A program made the position numbers and the translations under genes. Positions 15,498 through 23,464 of a stretch of 64,000 nt of DNA are shown here, piece by piece; within the stretch, counting starts at the first letter, position 1; the number at the start of each line of letters is the position of its first letter. This stretch comes from Nibribacter ruber. Its GTDB lineage: Bacteria; Bacteroidota; Bacteroidia; Cytophagales; Hymenobacteraceae. The DNA lies in NCBI RefSeq assembly GCF_009913235.1, contig NZ_CP047897.1:2355001-2419000 (forward strand). Direction: 5' to 3'. The notes under the pieces were generated by a model. That model made no database searches, was not told where the DNA came from, and saw only the letters and a program-made list of their open reading frames with translations.

Positions 15498-16151
15498 CTA
15501 CTTTTTAGCGCCAAAAGCCAAATCTCCGGCATCGCCTAGGCCCGGCACTATGTAAGAGTGCTCATTCAGCTTTTCGTCTAACGCGCCTACCCAGATTTCT
15601 ACATTGGGAAGCTCTTGGTGCAGGAATTCTACACCTGCTGGGCTGGCAATAGCGGCGGCAATGATAAAGCGCTTAGGCGTTCCGAAGCGGAGTAAAGCAT
15701 TGTAAGTCTGCACCAATGATTTGCCGGTAGCTAGCATCGGGTCTACTAATACCAAGACTTGGTCCTGCAGATGCGGCGAAGCCAGGTAGTCCACGTGCAC
15801 CGTCAACTCTCTACCCCCTTCCACTCGGTACGCGGCTACAAAGGCACAGTTAGAGCGATCAAAGTAATTTAAGAAGCCCTGATGGAACGGCAAGCCAGCG
15901 CGCAAAACCGTGGCCAGCACCGGAAACTCCTGCAACAAGGTCTGTTGAGTTTGAGCCAAGGGCGTCTGAATGGTCTGTGACGCAAATTCCAAGGTCTCAG
16001 AAATGCGGTAGGCCATCACCTCGGCTAGACGCTCCAAGTTCTTTCTAAACCGCATGGTGTCCGTTTGGATGGTCACATCGCGCAACTCAGAAATGAAATG
16101 GTTGGCTATGGAAGGCGTTTGGCTAAGGATGCGAAGACGGTTCTGGTCCAT
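15498..16151 (-). CDS. upp: Uracil phosphoribosyltransferase
   Basis: 217 residues; pyrimidine salvage enzyme making UMP from uracil and PRPP. The family pattern is complete: RNxxRL-type N-terminus (MRFRKNLERLAEVMAYRIS), VLRAGLPFHQG, PRPP loop VLVDPMLATGKS near residues 131-142, and the uracil-binding GLGDAGDLAFG at the C-terminus. Its ATG lies inside the end of the upstream acyltransferase gene (46-nt overlap), so the two are co-transcribed and probably coupled. Confidence 0.95.
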   Translation of the reverse strand: MDQNRLRILSQTPSIANHFISELRDVTIQTDTMRFRKNLERLAEVMAYRISETLEFASQTIQTPLAQTQQTLLQEFPVLATVLRAGLPFHQGFLNYFDRSNCAFVAAYRVEGGRELTVHVDYLASPHLQDQVLVLVDPMLATGKSLVQTYNALLRFGTPKRFIIAAAIASPAGVEFLHQELPNVEIWVGALDEKLNEHSYIVPGLGDAGDLAFGAKK

Positions 16152-17068
16152 GACGGGCTTGTGTTTGAACGTTGGAAGCTTAAAGATAGGTAAGAGACCG
16201 GCTCTGCACCAAAACCCGCGTAGAAATTAGCAACGCCCGGCACTTCGCTACCCTCAAAATCAAATACAATGTCTTGATTGGATACCTGCTCAATTAAGTG
16301 GTTTAGTAAAAAGCCCATGGCGCCTAGCTTTCTTCCCTGCGCAGAACTAGCCCCAAATAAAAACGTGATTCTGTGAGCGTCTCTTAAGATAATGGCACCG
16401 ATTAACAACTCGCCGGCCTGTCGTATTTCCCAGACTTCGCCCGCGCTGTGTTTTTGAGCTTGTGCGACAAGTTTCTTTAAGATGGCATAGTGACGAGCTT
16501 GCAGATTAGGCAGTTCTTTGCCCTTGGTTTGGCTGAATAAGTGGATGACTGCGTCCGGCGAGGAAACGAGTGTAGAATGCAGACTCGCTTGCGCCCCCTT
16601 CTTCAGGCTTCTTTTTAGGTTTTGGGAATAGTCTTTGTAGATAGACTCATACGAAGCAGCCAGAGACAATTCATAGTTAGGCCGAAGCCGCATTTGCCAA
16701 CCTTTCTGAGTTGGCAGTGAAAAGCTTGCTGTTGAAGGCAATTGGTACTGCACTTGTTGGAAGTGTTGCGCCAGCACCTCAAGATATTCTTCTACTGCCG
16801 TGTGGGTACTATCTGATGTGGTAAACAAGCCGAGCTGTTGCGTGAACAGTGGCTGGTACACCTGCTTGTGCCCTATCCATTTCTTCAGGGGTAAAGGAAA
16901 CACAGACACGTACTTGCCATCTTTCATTTCTACCAAGGCCTGCCAAGAGTTTTTGGTCACCACGTTCAGGTACCAGGCATGGGCGTACACTAAAGAATGG
17001 CTGCAAGAAGCCAGACAGGCCTCCCATTGGGCAAGGTCAATTTCTTGGTGTGACAGCAGTTGAATCAT
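16106..17068 (-). CDS. GNAT-fold / FemAB-like acyltransferase
   Basis: 320 residues from ATG 17068 (MIQLLSHQEIDLAQWEACL). An upstream in-frame extension would be translated R38 copy 8 and is rejected. Two GNAT-like halves: an N-terminal one to ~150 and a C-terminal one with GELLIGAIILRDAHRITFLFGAS and GAMGFLLNHLIEQ. The pattern resembles the FemAB/BioF2-like acetyltransferase group (peptidoglycan or lipid aminoacylation and related work). Substrate unknown. Downstream upp overlaps by 46 nt. Confidence 0.72.
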   Translation of the reverse strand: MIQLLSHQEIDLAQWEACLASCSHSLVYAHAWYLNVVTKNSWQALVEMKDGKYVSVFPLPLKKWIGHKQVYQPLFTQQLGLFTTSDSTHTAVEEYLEVLAQHFQQVQYQLPSTASFSLPTQKGWQMRLRPNYELSLAASYESIYKDYSQNLKRSLKKGAQASLHSTLVSSPDAVIHLFSQTKGKELPNLQARHYAILKKLVAQAQKHSAGEVWEIRQAGELLIGAIILRDAHRITFLFGASSAQGRKLGAMGFLLNHLIEQVSNQDIVFDFEGSEVPGVANFYAGFGAEPVSYLSLSFQRSNTSPSWTRTVFASLAKRLP

Positions 17069-17083
17069 GCACCGGCAAGATAC

Positions 17084-17121
17084 GGTTTTTGGCCTGTTTT
17101 CCGGAAAAGAGGCCAAAAACG
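17084..17121. repeat. R38 palindromic repeat, copy 8
   Basis: 38 nt, centre CCGG. It lies 15 nt upstream of the acyltransferase start and between divergent genes, close to or within the promoter region of both. Confidence 0.92.
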
Positions 17122-17221
17122 AGGGCTCGCCAAGAAGTCCGTACAAACCACACAACCTCTTGGGCGGTTTAAGAGTACACGCACAAAATTTAGTACCTTC
17201 GCCTGTCTATCTATTCAATAA

Positions 17222-18913
17222 ATGAGATATTTATACTTCCTCCTACTTTTCGCGGTAACAGCTACAGTGTCCAGTCCCGCCCAGGCGCAGGACGCCGAGG
17301 TGCCTTTGAACGCTGACGTCTACCGCCTCATTGACCGCTACCACATCAAGTACAACACCGAAGGCCTGCACACCTCCTTCAAGCCCTACGGCCGCCTGCG
17401 CGTGGCAGACCTAGCCGAGAAAGCCGACCAGGACATGAGCCAGCAGTCGGCGGCAGACGAGTACAACGTCAACTACCTGCTCAACGACAACTGGAACTAC
17501 ACGCGCTATGACCGCGACAACGCCAACAGCAGGAGCATTCTCAACCACTTCTTCGAGAACAAAACCGACTTCTACCACTATGAGAGCCCTGAGTTCACGC
17601 TCAGAGTAAACCCCGTGATTGGCTTACAGGCCGGCACGGACAGTGAAACCGATGGCCTGCGCTACGTGAACACCCGCGGTATTCAGGTGGAAGGCTCTCT
17701 GGACGAGAAGCTGGGCTTTTACACCTTCCTGACGGATAACCAGGTCAAGTTTCCGGGGTACGTGAACAACCGCATTGTGCGCGACACCATTGTGCCGCAT
17801 GAAGGCTACTGGAAGGATTTTAAAGGCGACGGCTATGACTTCTTCACCGCCCGTGGCTACATCCGGTATGCCGCCACCAAGCACATCAGCGTGATGCTGG
17901 GCCACGACAGAAACTTCATCGGGAACGGGCACCGTTCCTTGATTCTGTCTGATTACTCGGCGCCGTACTTCTTCCTGAAATTGCAGACCCAGGTCTGGAA
18001 ACTGCAGTACACCAACCTCTACGCAGAACTCACCGCAGATCATGAGCGCAGTGACCAACTGTACCCTAAAAAGTACATGACCCTGCACCATTTGAGCCTC
18101 AACCTGTTACCCAACCTGAACATTGGCGTGTTTGAATCTACCATTTTTGGAAGGGACAAAGGCCGGTTTGAACTGCAGTACCTGAACCCGCTTATCTTCT
18201 ACCGCGCCGTGGAGCAGGGTCTGGGTTCTTCTGACAATGCCTTGCTGGGGATGGACGCCAAATGGAACATCTTCAATCGTGTGCAACTGTACGGCCAATT
18301 GGTACTGGATGAGTTCCTGCTAAGCGAAATCAAAGCAGGCAACGGCTGGTGGGCGAACAAGTACGCCTTGCAAGGCGGCGCGAAGTATATTGACGCCTTC
18401 GGGATTTCTAACTTGGATCTGCAGGGCGAGTTAAACTACGTGCGTCCGTTCACCTACCAGCACGAGGCGGCCTACACCAACTACCAGCATTACCAACAGC
18501 CATTGGCCCACCCCATGGGCGCCAACCTGGCAGAGGCTATTGGCATCATCCGGTACCAGCCCATTCCTAGACTAACCATGGTGGCCAAAGCCATTGCCAC
18601 TCAATATGGTCAAGACCCGCCCAACACCACCGATGAATTTGGCAACAGAGTAGAGCCCAACTACGGCGGCAACGTGTTAAAACCCTACAACACACGTCCT
18701 GGCAACTACGGCTTTGAGGTAGGAAGCGGCATAAAAACCAACCAGTTTTACGGCGAATTCAACCTATCCTACCAGATTCTTTACAACATGTTTGTGGACG
18801 TGACGCAGGTAGTGAGACGCGCCAATGCAGAAGATTCTGCCTATGATCAGAAAACTTCTTTCTCCTCAATATCGTTTAGATGGAATATTCCACAACGCAC
18901 ACATGAGTTTTAA
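17222..18913 (+). CDS. Outer-membrane beta-barrel protein, Wzi/RemB-like
   Basis: 563 residues. Signal peptide 1-22 (ending PAQAQ). The rest alternates short amphipathic strands with many Tyr, Asn and Trp residues and ends in F (RTHEF), as outer-membrane barrels do. Sections such as YIRYAATKHISVMLGHDRNF and the long strand-rich C-half resemble capsule-assembly Wzi-type barrels and the gliding protein RemB; the assignment is from memory of the pattern only. gldB at 60 kb makes a motility-related role conceivable. Monocistronic. Confidence 0.65.
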   Translation: MRYLYFLLLFAVTATVSSPAQAQDAEVPLNADVYRLIDRYHIKYNTEGLHTSFKPYGRLRVADLAEKADQDMSQQSAADEYNVNYLLNDNWNYTRYDRDNANSRSILNHFFENKTDFYHYESPEFTLRVNPVIGLQAGTDSETDGLRYVNTRGIQVEGSLDEKLGFYTFLTDNQVKFPGYVNNRIVRDTIVPHEGYWKDFKGDGYDFFTARGYIRYAATKHISVMLGHDRNFIGNGHRSLILSDYSAPYFFLKLQTQVWKLQYTNLYAELTADHERSDQLYPKKYMTLHHLSLNLLPNLNIGVFESTIFGRDKGRFELQYLNPLIFYRAVEQGLGSSDNALLGMDAKWNIFNRVQLYGQLVLDEFLLSEIKAGNGWWANKYALQGGAKYIDAFGISNLDLQGELNYVRPFTYQHEAAYTNYQHYQQPLAHPMGANLAEAIGIIRYQPIPRLTMVAKAIATQYGQDPPNTTDEFGNRVEPNYGGNVLKPYNTRPGNYGFEVGSGIKTNQFYGEFNLSYQILYNMFVDVTQVVRRANAEDSAYDQKTSFSSISFRWNIPQRTHEF

Positions 18914-18939
18914 ATAATTAGCTTTCAATTTTCACGCCG

Positions 18940-18971
18940 AGGCCTTCTGTACCTAGTATGGAAGGCCTTTT
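18940..18971 (+). terminator. Terminator after the Wzi-like gene
   Basis: AGGCCTTC, 13-nt loop, GAAGGCCT, TTTTCG; the T-run continues into R38 copy 9. Confidence 0.8.
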
Positions 18972-19009
18972 CGTTTTTAGTCTGTTTTGGTGAAAAGAAG
19001 TTAAAAACG
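18972..19009. repeat. R38 palindromic repeat, copy 9
   Basis: 38 nt, centre GGTG. It is joined to the preceding terminator, whose T-tract is extended by the CGTTTTT of the repeat. Confidence 0.9.
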
Positions 19010-19028
19010 AAAAATCATTTACAATATT

Positions 19029-19354
19029 CACGCGTTTCGTCCCCCTTTGAAGGGGGTAGGGGGATGACTTTCGAGTCCTGAGTTGTGAACCTTGAGTTGT
19101 GCGCCTAATTTCCTGTTGTCATCCTGAAAGGATCTTGGTTGCAAACTAGACAGGCATTAGCAATGAAACGGGGCACTTCTTTTTATAGCTTAGCTCACGT
19201 AATCCCTTTTAGTAAACGCTACTACAGCTTGCCCACAAGATCCTTTCAGGATGACAAAGAGGAGAAGAGAAGTAGATAGGAGACAATAGAGAAGGGAATA
19301 TCATCAGCCTGAGTAAATCATCCCTACCCCCTTCAAAGGGGGACGAAACGCGTG
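19029..19354. repeat. 326-bp nested inverted-repeat element
   Basis: Outer arms: CACGCGTTTCGTCCCCCTTT... (19029-19067) and its inverted copy (19318-19354), each also carrying its own CCCCCTTTGAAGGGGG or CCCCCTTCAAAGGGGG hairpin. Inner arms: 22 nt TTGTCATCCTGAAAGGATCT.. at 19116-19137 and the exact inverse at 19236-19257. The middle ~100 bp is unique and non-coding. It fills the gap between the Wzi-like and ABC exporter genes and is a MITE-like candidate. Confidence 0.8.
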
Positions 19355-19389
19355 TTCTAATAAGAATAACTTCAAGAAAGTACCTCAAT

Positions 19390-19427
19390 CGTTTTCAGCC
19401 TGTTTTGGTCAAAATACACCAAAAACG
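19390..19427. repeat. R38 palindromic repeat, copy 10
   Basis: 38 nt, centre GGTC; it lies between the nested element and the ABC exporter promoter box. Arms CAGCCTG/TACACC are imperfect. Confidence 0.82.
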
Positions 19428-19466
19428 GCAGGTCTGGGGTATGCGCTATCTTTCAAGGCTATAGCG

Positions 19467-19474
19467 TACCTTTG
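19467..19474 (+). promoter_or_regulatory. -7 box abutting the ABC exporter start (possible leaderless mRNA)
   Basis: TACCTTTG ends 5 nt before ATG 19480, the same geometry as at the helicase gene (12368). Confidence 0.45.
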
Positions 19475-19479
19475 CGGCA

Positions 19480-21312
19480 ATGAAAACGTATTTCCGTATC
19501 CTCAATTTCGCGCGGCCCTTTAATCAATATGTTCCTGCATATGCGTTCGCCACCTTGCTGGCAACGGTGTTCGGGATTATGAACTTCAGCTTGTTGATGC
19601 CGCTTTTGTCGGTGCTGTTTGACCAGGTGACGCCCGCTGAGGCTGCTCAGATGACCCGCAAGCCGGAGTTCTCCTTCACGTTGGGGTTCATCAAGCAATT
19701 CTTCTACTATAACTTCGGGAGCATGATTCAGGAGCAGGGCAAGTTGGGAGCCTTGAAGTTTATCTGCCTTATCTTGATATCTTCTGTGTTTCTGGCCAAC
19801 GTGTTCAGGTATCTGGGACTTAGGATTGAAGGCGTGGTGCGGGCGAAGGTCATCAAGCGTCTGCGCATGGCGGTGTATGAGCGCTTGACGCAGTTGCAAC
19901 TAGGTTTCTTCTCTAACCAGCGCAAAGGCCACGTCATGTCCATCCTTACCAATGACGTGCAGGAAGTAGAGAACTCGGTGGTGAGCACTTTGAATGTGTT
20001 GTTCAGAGAGCCGTTCCTGCTGATTGGGTACTTTGTAGTGCTGTTCTACCTGTCGCCTAGCATGACCTTTTTCAGCTTGCTGGTATTGCCCATCTCTGGG
20101 GGCATCATTGCCTTGATTTCTAAGAAACTACGCAAGCAGTCTAGCAGCGGCCAAGACGCCTTGGGCTCCATTTTGAGCATTATTGACGAGACCTTGGGCG
20201 GCATGCGGGTCATCAAAGGCTTCAATGCGCAGCCCTACGTGATTCATAAATTTGAGCAAAGTAATAACTGGTACGCCCGCGTAGCCACGGCCATCTTTAA
20301 CCGCCGCGGACTAGCCTCGCCGGTGTCAGAGTTCTTGGGCGTGACGGTGGTGGCCTGTATTCTCTATTATGGCGGTTCTTTGGTGTTAGGCGGCACGTCT
20401 GACCTGGAGGCCTCTGAACTGATTGGCTACCTTATCATCTTTTCCCAGGTTCTATCGCCGGTGAAGGCCATGTCCAATGCATTCAGCAACATTCAGCGTG
20501 GTTTGGTGGCCGGGGAACGCGTCTTGGAACTCATTGACACGCAGCCCCAGATCAGAGACAAACCCGATGCCCGTCAACTACCCGCCTTCACGCAGTCCAT
20601 TCAATTCAAGAACGTAGGCTTCAAATACGGCGCCGAACCCATCCTACAAGACATCAACCTGACCATTGAGAAAGGGAAGACCATCGCTTTGGTGGGCCCA
20701 TCGGGTGGCGGAAAATCTACGTTAGCCGACTTGCTACCGCGCTTTTATGACCCCACCGAAGGCACCATTTCCATTGACGGCGTAGACCTGCGCGACTGTA
20801 GCCTCTTTTCTATCAGAGAGCAGATGGGCATTGTGACGCAAGAGTCTATTCTATTCAATGATACCATCTTCAACAACATCGCCTTTAACAAAACAGATGC
20901 TACTGAGGAAGAGGTGATGGCCGCTGCCAAAATCGCCAACGCCCATGAGTTCATCATGCAGAGCCCGGACGGTTACCAAACCGTGATTGGCGACCGTGGC
21001 GGAAAACTATCTGGTGGTCAGCGCCAGCGCTTGAGCATTGCCCGCGCCATCTTAAAAAACCCGCCCATCTTGATCATGGATGAGGCCACCTCGGCGCTGG
21101 ACACCGAGTCTGAGAAGCTGGTGCAGGAAGCCTTGACCAACCTCATGAAAAACCGGACTTCCCTGGTCATTGCCCACCGCCTAAGCACCATTCAGCACGC
21201 AGACGAGATCATTGTCTTACAGGCCGGCCGGATTGTAGAGCGCGGCAACCATGCCGCTCTGGTACAACAAGGCGGTCTCTACTTCAAACTCACCCAGATG
21301 CAGCATACCTAA
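19480..21312 (+). CDS. MsbA-like ABC exporter (permease-ATPase half transporter)
   Basis: 610 residues: an N-terminal six-helix exporter domain (~1-335) and a C-terminal ATPase. Walker A GPSGGGKS is near 405-412, signature LSGGQRQR near 509, Walker B ILIMDEATSALD near 530, and the H-loop in VIAHRLSTIQ. Works as a homodimer in the inner membrane; lipid A/phospholipid flipping (MsbA) is the most likely role, multidrug export the alternative. Nearby gmhA concerns LPS core heptose synthesis, which fits an envelope role. Confidence 0.88.
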   Translation: MKTYFRILNFARPFNQYVPAYAFATLLATVFGIMNFSLLMPLLSVLFDQVTPAEAAQMTRKPEFSFTLGFIKQFFYYNFGSMIQEQGKLGALKFICLILISSVFLANVFRYLGLRIEGVVRAKVIKRLRMAVYERLTQLQLGFFSNQRKGHVMSILTNDVQEVENSVVSTLNVLFREPFLLIGYFVVLFYLSPSMTFFSLLVLPISGGIIALISKKLRKQSSSGQDALGSILSIIDETLGGMRVIKGFNAQPYVIHKFEQSNNWYARVATAIFNRRGLASPVSEFLGVTVVACILYYGGSLVLGGTSDLEASELIGYLIIFSQVLSPVKAMSNAFSNIQRGLVAGERVLELIDTQPQIRDKPDARQLPAFTQSIQFKNVGFKYGAEPILQDINLTIEKGKTIALVGPSGGGKSTLADLLPRFYDPTEGTISIDGVDLRDCSLFSIREQMGIVTQESILFNDTIFNNIAFNKTDATEEEVMAAAKIANAHEFIMQSPDGYQTVIGDRGGKLSGGQRQRLSIARAILKNPPILIMDEATSALDTESEKLVQEALTNLMKNRTSLVIAHRLSTIQHADEIIVLQAGRIVERGNHAALVQQGGLYFKLTQMQHT

Positions 21313-21313
21313 A

Positions 21314-21375
21314 TTGGTTGGATATTGTTGATTGCTAGTTGTTGGACAACAATGGACAATCAGCAACCAACAATT
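21314..21375. repeat. TTGTTGATTG-type degenerate hairpin
   Basis: ATTGGTTG...ATTGTTGATTG is mirrored by CAATCAGCAACCAACAAT. The motif ATTGTTGATTGCTAGTTGTT (21324-21343) recurs at 46341. It may help end the ABC exporter transcript, together with the extended R38 copy 11. Confidence 0.6.
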
Positions 21376-21387
21376 AAAACAAAGAAC

Positions 21388-21425
21388 CGTTTTTAGCCTA
21401 CTTTCCAGAAAAGAGGTCAAAAACG
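21388..21425. repeat. R38 palindromic repeat, copy 11 (extended)
   Basis: Core 38 nt, centre CCAG. The palindrome continues for 12 nt on each side (AAAACAAAGAAC / GTTCTTTGTTTT; 21376-21437) with sequence not found at other copies, and ends in a T-run, so this copy could work as a terminator. Confidence 0.9.
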
Positions 21426-21497
21426 GTTCTTTGTTTTTGCAGGATTTGCGTACAGGAGAATATTCAATGAATCTAATCTTTGTAAAGACTATATAGT

Positions 21498-21977
21498 ATG
21501 GAACCTGTAAAGAAATTTCTCAATGTGTTGGTGATGGTGTACCTGGTCATCACCTTCTTATTTTTGCTGCACATCTTAAGCGTGTCTAAGTTTGTGATGC
21601 TGTTTGACATGGCAGACAACGCCTCTTTCTATTACAGCCTGCTGTGGGCGGGCGCCCTCCTGCTCTTCACCTTGCTCTTGGTAGAAAACGCGTATATTGC
21701 CACCTTAAAGCGAGGCCTGGAACGGGAGCGCCGCCAATTGACCGAGGCCAAGGCCCAGCTGTTTGACCAACGGTTGAAAGCCGCCTCTGAGGCGCCCCTT
21801 GTGCCCAGAGCCCCTAAAACCGACACCGGCACTACCACCGCCTCTGGCAGAGAAATAGAGATAGAACAGAATCAGCGTCACGGCAACAGCCCAACAGACT
21901 CGCCTACCACTCACCCCAATGATGCGGCAGATGACACCTGGCGGCCGTTGCCAGACCATGAGAGACCTTTACCTTAA
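21498..21977 (+). CDS. Hypothetical membrane protein with two helices and disordered tail
   Basis: 159 residues. Two membrane segments at about 8-32 (VLVMVYLVITFLFLLHILSV...) and 48-66 (LLWAGALLLFTLLLVENAY), then a charged helix (ERERRQLTEAKAQLFDQRLKAA), then a Ser/Thr/Pro/Asp-rich disordered tail to the end. No family recognised. The stop TAA is followed immediately by the gmhA ATG, so the two are one operon with coupled translation. Confidence 0.72.
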   Translation: MEPVKKFLNVLVMVYLVITFLFLLHILSVSKFVMLFDMADNASFYYSLLWAGALLLFTLLLVENAYIATLKRGLERERRQLTEAKAQLFDQRLKAASEAPLVPRAPKTDTGTTTASGREIEIEQNQRHGNSPTDSPTTHPNDAADDTWRPLPDHERPLP

Positions 21978-22559
21978 ATGAGCGCACACAGCCAAACCAT
22001 CATCACCGAACTGCTAGAGGCCCAACAGGTCCTCACCAACTTTCTGGCCCAGCCAGAAACCATCACGTCTATTGAGGCAGCAGCGCAAGTAATGGCCCAG
22101 AGCCTGAAGAGCGGCGGCAAGATCCTGTCCTGCGGCAACGGTGGCTCCATGTGTGATGCCATGCACTTCGCCGAGGAGCTGACCGGCCGCTACCGCGAGA
22201 ACCGCCCGCCCATGGCCGCTATCTCCATCTCTGACCCAAGTCACCTGAGTTGCGTGTCCAATGACTACGGCTATGAGCACGTCTTCTCCCGCTACGTAGA
22301 GGCGCTGGCCAATTCCAATGACGTGGTGTTGGCCATTAGCACCAGCGGCAACTCGGGCAATGCCCTCAAAGCCGCCCAGGCCGCCAAGCAAAAAGGCGCC
22401 AAAGTGGTGAGCCTCACCGGCAAAGACGGAGGTCAGTTGGCGGCAGTGAGTGATGTAGAAATCAGAGTGCCGCACTTCGGCTACGCCGATAGAATCCAGG
22501 AAATCCATATCAAGGTCATTCATATTCTGATCTTACTGCTGGAGAAAGAGATGGCGTAG
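21978..22559 (+). CDS. gmhA: Phosphoheptose isomerase (sedoheptulose 7-phosphate isomerase)
   Basis: 193 residues, normal for GmhA, a SIS-domain enzyme opening the heptose pathway for LPS core or S-layer sugars. Motifs: [24 protein letters not shown] near residues 48-71, [11 protein letters not shown] (phosphosugar-binding loop, 115-125), and the C-terminal His/Glu in [11 protein letters not shown]. DnaA-initiator-associating DiaA is the look-alike; the catalytic Glu and His positions favour GmhA. Second gene after the membrane protein at zero spacing; a strong hairpin follows at 22647. Confidence 0.88.
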   Translation: MSAHSQTIITELLEAQQVLTNFLAQPETITSIEAAAQVMAQSLKSGGKILSCGNGGSMCDAMHFAEELTGRYRENRPPMAAISISDPSHLSCVSNDYGYEHVFSRYVEALANSNDVVLAISTSGNSGNALKAAQAAKQKGAKVVSLTGKDGGQLAAVSDVEIRVPHFGYADRIQEIHIKVIHILILLLEKEMA

Positions 22560-22562
22560 AGT

Positions 22563-22600
22563 CGTTTTTGGCTTGTTTTGACGAAAACAAGCCAAAAACG
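22563..22600. repeat. R38 palindromic repeat, copy 12
   Basis: 38 nt, centre GACG, arms GGCTTG/CAAGCC: a perfectly compensated change relative to consensus. It starts 3 nt after the gmhA stop. Confidence 0.93.
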
Positions 22601-22646
22601 AGATGCTGCCTGCACCCAGCATACAACATAAGCGCCTGTAGATAGT

Positions 22647-22682
22647 AAAAGGAGACCATGAAAACACATGGTCTCCTTTTTT
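22647..22682 (+). promoter_or_regulatory. Terminator-like hairpin containing the RBS and start codon of the next gene
   Basis: AAAAGGAGACCATG pairs perfectly (14 bp) with CATGGTCTCCTTTT across the loop AAAACA, and six T follow. The GGAGA and the ATG (22658) of the lipoprotein gene lie in the left arm. The structure could end gmhA transcription, hide the start site, or both, like an attenuator or thermometer. Confidence 0.7.
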
Positions 22683-23323
22683 GCTTCCTGCTGTTGGCGG
22701 GTCTCTCGGCTTGCAACACATCTACGCAAGACACAACCGTTGGTGCTTCAGTACCCGTTGCTACCAATGACGCAGAAACCGTAACCAAACCGGAAGAGCC
22801 CAAAAGCCCAGACACGGCCTTTCAAATCATTCCGGGGCACCGCGCGGGACAGATTTATTTAGGTCAGAATCCGGATGAAGTGGTGAAAGCCTTGGGCAAA
22901 CCTGATGCCTCCAACGCTGCCATGGGCAAAGCCTTGCTCACCTGGGTTAGCGCTGCAGATAAACCCGAAAAGCAATCAGTGACGGTGTACACGGTGAGGA
23001 AAAACACCGGCATGCCTGATGAAAAAGTAGAAGTACGGCAGGTGCGGGTTACGTCTCCTACGTTTTCTATTGTAGCCAACAACCTGCATGCGGGCAGCGC
23101 GCTCTCTCAAATAAAACAAGCCTACCCTTCTATTCAAGCCATGGCCTATTATCTAGCCGAAGACAAAAGCCGGGTATATGTCTATGACGTACCGCCGCAA
23201 GGAATAGCCTTTGAAGTGACCGGACCCGACAGCGTGTGCATAGCCATGACCATCCACCCGAAAAACAAAGGCGTGCAGGAAGAATATTTACCGCTTCACC
23301 CAGACATGAAACCGCTTCATTAA
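22658..23323 (+). CDS. Hypothetical lipoprotein
   Basis: 221 residues. Signal peptide MKTHGLLFCFLLLAGLSAC with lipobox LSAC (Cys19). Then a Thr/Pro/Glu-rich linker to about 50 and a soluble domain that begins IIPGHRAGQIYLGQNPDEVVKALGKP, a pattern like SmpA/BamE-type or other small repeats where a Gly-x-x-x-Asp-V-x-x-x-LG-x-P helix-strand unit occurs; a second such unit is NNLHAGSALSQIKQAYP (~143-159). Function unknown. Its start codon is in a hairpin (22647-22682), and no later Met would keep the signal peptide, so the start is firm. Confidence 0.75.
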   Translation: MKTHGLLFCFLLLAGLSACNTSTQDTTVGASVPVATNDAETVTKPEEPKSPDTAFQIIPGHRAGQIYLGQNPDEVVKALGKPDASNAAMGKALLTWVSAADKPEKQSVTVYTVRKNTGMPDEKVEVRQVRVTSPTFSIVANNLHAGSALSQIKQAYPSIQAMAYYLAEDKSRVYVYDVPPQGIAFEVTGPDSVCIAMTIHPKNKGVQEEYLPLHPDMKPLH

Positions 23324-23337
23324 TAGAGTGATAGCGT

Positions 23338-23375
23338 CGTTTTTGGCCTGTTTCTCAGAAAATAAGCCAAAAACG
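23338..23375. repeat. R38 palindromic repeat, copy 13
   Basis: 38 nt, centre CTCA, right arm ATAAGCC slightly diverged; between two rightward genes, 14 nt after the lipoprotein stop. Confidence 0.88.
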
Positions 23376-23464
23376 GATTTGCTAAGGTGGCTTCGGAATT
23401 TATTGGCCTTTGCGTATGTTGGCCCTCACAATATAAAATCAGTGAAAAACCATCTGTTGCTCCT

